9,610 nt of DNA from contig NZ_SMMD01000824.1 in the NCBI RefSeq assembly GCF_009711475.1, forward strand, positions 1 to 9,610. The letters are read 5' to 3'. Position 1 is the first letter of the stretch, and every line of letters begins with the position of its first letter. Positions 7,869 to 9,610 of this stretch are shown here, piece after piece. The position numbers were made by a program, and so were the translations under genes. The notes under the pieces are model-generated. The model was not told the origin of the DNA and made no database searches. It worked only from the letters and a program-made list of their open reading frames with translations. Origin of the DNA: Fulvivirga aurantia (GTDB lineage: Bacteria > Bacteroidota > Bacteroidia > Cytophagales > Cyclobacteriaceae).

Positions 7869-9326
7869 TTACCTTAGATAGAAAGAGTAGTAGCCTTCTC
7901 GGCCCGAGCTATTTACTCCTTCCAAAATCACCCGGCCACGGATGTTTTCTAAAATTTCAACTAGTCGTTCCGGGGTCTCAATGGCATTTCTATTGATATC
8001 AGTAATTACAAAATCCTCTGTAACTCCAACACGTTTTAAAAGGCCACTTTCGATGTTAAATACCCTAACTCCATAAGTTATATTAAGTATATCACGCTCC
8101 ACTTTTGGTACAGCTTCAAACTGTGCTCCAAGTGATTCTGAAGTGTAGATTTCGCGTTTTAGTATACTGGTGGTTCCTTCCCGATTGGTAAGTACTACTG
8201 AGGTACTATTGATTTTGCCATTTCTCTTATAGGTGATCATTATTTTGTCTCCAGGAGAGTGGTAACTCAACTCTTCTTCAAAAGCACTTTTGCCCTCAAT
8301 TATGGCATCGTCTACTTTAAGAATGATGTCACCTTCTTTCAAAGAGGCTTTGCTTGCTGCACCCTCATCTTGTAGGTAGGTGAGCAATACACCGTTGAGT
8401 GATTTATTAGGATCAATCTGTATGTCTAATCTGTTGGCTAAATCTTCTGTAAAATCAGATACCTCACCGCCAAAAAAGGCTTTTTGCACTTCACCATATT
8501 CGATGAGATCACCCACTATCTTCTTTACAATATCTATAGGTACAGCAAAACCATAGCCTGCGTAAGAGCCCGTTCTTGATAGTATTGCAGTATTTATACC
8601 AACCAGATTTCCATTTTTATCTACAAGTGCTCCACCGCTGTTTCCAGGGTTAATAGCGGCATCGGTTTGTATAAAAGACTCTATCGGAAATTTACCTTGC
8701 AGTATGTTAATCTGTCGGCCTTTGGCACTCACAATTCCTGCAGTAACCGTAGAGGTTAGGTTAAATGGATTACCAACAGCAATTACCCATTCACCCACGT
8801 CCAAACTTTTTGAGCTACCAATAGGAATAGCAGGTAGATTTCTAGCATCAATTTTTAAAACTGCCAGATCAGTAGAAGGGTCTGTGCCGATAAGCTCTGC
8901 TTTGTAAGTTTTTTTATCAAATACCACCTCCAACGCATCGGCATCTTGTACTACATGGTTGTTGGTTACTACATATCCATCTTTGCTAAAAATCACACCA
9001 GAACCACTGCTTATTCTCGTTTGTGAGCTCGATTTGTCAAAAAACCAATCAAGATAACTTCTGGAATATGTGTACTCAGATATATTTTTGATGTACACCA
9101 CACTTTGCGTACTTATCTTCGAAGCCGCTACAAAATCTTCATTAAGGTTAAAAGAGGATTTATTATTACTGTAAGGTATAGATTCTGTGTTTTCATTCTT
9201 AACCTGATGAGAGTAACTTTTATTTAAATTATCAGGTACTACCTGTGGTTGCAATTCAAAAAACGTATAAGCACCACCAATACCTGATAGAAAGCTAATG
9301 AGAATGATTCCAGCAGTTTTTCGCAT
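7869..9326 (-). CDS. HtrA/Do-family periplasmic serine protease with two PDZ domains
   Basis: 485 residues. Residues ~1-28 form a signal peptide or N-terminal membrane anchor (MRKTAGIILISFLSGIGGAY), followed by a polar linker to ~65. The trypsin-like domain spans ~70-275 with an intact triad: His124 (TNNHVV), Asp153 (STDLAVLKI) and Ser230 (NPGNSGGALV). The PDZ1 domain is ~284-382, with a carboxylate-binding-type loop and EGDIILKVDD. A second, more divergent PDZ-like domain is ~395-485, ending YYSFYLR as in other Bacteroidota Do proteases. HtrA proteins degrade or chaperone misfolded envelope proteins and usually respond to envelope stress. The ATG at 9324-9326 starts directly at the signal sequence. 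The gene stands alone on this strand, ends at the shared hairpin, and is divergent from the gene at 9502. Whether it is DegP-, DegQ- or DegS-like in role cannot be told from sequence, so no symbol is given. Confidence 0.95.
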   Translation of the reverse strand: MRKTAGIILISFLSGIGGAYTFFELQPQVVPDNLNKSYSHQVKNENTESIPYSNNKSSFNLNEDFVAASKISTQSVVYIKNISEYTYSRSYLDWFFDKSSSQTRISSGSGVIFSKDGYVVTNNHVVQDADALEVVFDKKTYKAELIGTDPSTDLAVLKIDARNLPAIPIGSSKSLDVGEWVIAVGNPFNLTSTVTAGIVSAKGRQINILQGKFPIESFIQTDAAINPGNSGGALVDKNGNLVGINTAILSRTGSYAGYGFAVPIDIVKKIVGDLIEYGEVQKAFFGGEVSDFTEDLANRLDIQIDPNKSLNGVLLTYLQDEGAASKASLKEGDIILKVDDAIIEGKSAFEEELSYHSPGDKIMITYKRNGKINSTSVVLTNREGTTSILKREIYTSESLGAQFEAVPKVERDILNITYGVRVFNIESGLLKRVGVTEDFVITDINRNAIETPERLVEILENIRGRVILEGVNSSGREGYYSFYLR

Positions 9327-9376
9327 ATCGACTATGTTTGATTAATGAATGATAAAAATTGTGGCAATAATTGTGC

Positions 9377-9399
9377 AAAAATGTTTACGTGACATTTTT
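9377..9399. promoter_or_regulatory. Dyad element upstream of the HtrA gene (candidate operator)
   Basis: AAAAATGT (9377-9384) and ACATTTTT (9392-9399) are perfect 8-base inverted arms around TTACGTG. The dyad lies 51 bases upstream of the HtrA start, in the divergent intergenic region and just left of the rightward promoter candidates. AATTGTG also occurs twice, 12 bases apart (9357-9363 and 9369-9375), overlapping the near side. The spacing suits a regulator-binding site controlling one or both genes, but no known operator is recognised and AT-rich dyads are common by chance. The sequence CATTTTTG on the minus strand (9376-9383) is one mismatch from a -7 box, so the HtrA promoter may overlap it; a matching upstream TTG was not found. 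Confidence 0.4.
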
Positions 9400-9431
9400 A
9401 CAGATGTTGTAGAGCGTTGTATAAAATTATT

Positions 9432-9464
9432 TTTGTGTGAGTTGTGATTGAAAGTGTAATTTTG
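9432..9464 (+). promoter_or_regulatory. Candidate Bacteroidota-type promoter for the gene at 9502
   Basis: TTTG at 9432-9435 and TAATTTTG at 9457-9464 match the Bacteroidota sigma-factor pattern (TTTG or TTG, 17-23 bases, TAnnTTTG) with a 21-base spacer. Transcription would start near 9471, giving a leader of about 30 bases before the ATG at 9502. A second match lies just upstream: TTG (9407-9409) and TATTTTTG (9428-9435) with an 18-base spacer, so two tandem starts are possible. The assignment rests on consensus match alone. Confidence 0.5.
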
Positions 9465-9501
9465 GTGAACTACCTTCAAAAAAAACAGAACCGTATAGTA
9501 T

Positions 9502-9610
9502 ATGGGATTCCGATCAGTGCTGAGTAAACCATTTGCGGCCAAAATAGCCAGGCAGCAGAAGAAATGGATGAATAACCCTGGGGTTTATCAAGATAAAATC
9601 TTCAATAATC
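9502..9610 (+). CDS. Start of a GH3-like acyl-adenylase family protein (3' partial)
   Basis: An ATG at 9502 opens a frame that runs off the right edge with 36 codons and no stop. The product starts MGFRSVLSKP and continues with a basic, helical stretch (ARQQKKW) and then NNPGVYQDKIFNN. This resembles the N-terminus of Bacteroidota proteins annotated as the GH3 auxin-responsive-promoter family, which share the acyl-adenylate-forming fold and typically start with a short basic helix followed by a W-x-x-x-P-x-x-x-Q-x-x-x-F pattern. The adenylation motifs would lie beyond the window, so the family call is from memory of the N-terminal pattern only. A good promoter lies upstream, which supports a real gene. 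It is divergent from the HtrA gene; its start excludes the opposing 66-codon frame at 9342-9542 as a likely gene. Confidence 0.6.
   Translation, partial: MGFRSVLSKPFAAKIARQQKKWMNNPGVYQDKIFNN

Noticed and set aside
9342..9542. 66-codon minus-strand frame upstream of the HtrA gene
   Set aside because: It overlaps the promoter candidates and the start of the plus-strand gene at 9502, and its product has no recognisable features.

Overview
The window looks like a chromosomal segment of a Bacteroidota bacterium, probably a Cytophagales-type lineage. The reasons are an AT-rich base composition, no obvious Shine-Dalgarno sequences ahead of the starts, TAnnTTTG-type promoter sequences in the right-hand intergenic region, and several protein architectures typical of the phylum (a TPR/PD40/OmpA protein resembling PorE, a signal-peptide-bearing TPR-CHAT protein, and a two-PDZ HtrA of Bacteroidota type). 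The order-level placement is inference. No tRNA, rRNA, CRISPR array, insertion sequence or phage gene was seen, and no stretch over 300 bases lacks a gene.

Layout: (1) 2-2329 (+) is the 3' part of a large envelope gene with TPR, PD40 beta-propeller, carboxypeptidase-regulatory-like, OmpA and LysM domains; its start lies left of the window. (2) Six bases later a gene on the minus strand converges on it (2336-5230): an exported 964-residue protein with TPR repeats and a C-terminal CHAT (caspase-like) protease domain that keeps its His/Cys pair. (3) Divergent from this, over a 93-bp intergenic region, lies an exported BNR/Asp-box beta-propeller protein (5324-6652, +), followed after 36 bp by (4) a MacB/FtsX-type ABC permease (6689-7831, +) with no ATPase gene beside it. 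(5) A strong inverted repeat at 7836-7860, flanked by T-rich sequence on both sides, ends this pair and also the converging (6) HtrA/Do-family serine protease (7869-9326, -). (7) A 175-bp divergent intergenic region with candidate promoters and a dyad element precedes (8) the first 36 codons of a plus-strand gene at 9502 that resembles the N-terminus of Bacteroidota GH3 acyl-adenylase-like proteins.

Five of the six genes encode exported, membrane or cell-wall-associated products, so the common theme is the cell envelope: peptidoglycan anchoring (OmpA/LysM), periplasmic proteolysis (HtrA, CHAT), a secreted propeller and an inner-membrane permease. The arrangement of convergent and divergent units argues against one operon; only the propeller/permease pair is plausibly co-transcribed. 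The most unusual points are the permease, whose ATPase-contacting loop and C-terminal tail are both shortened and which has no ATPase partner in the window, and the exported CHAT protease, whose substrate is unknown. I do not see a clear-cut new defence or mobile system.
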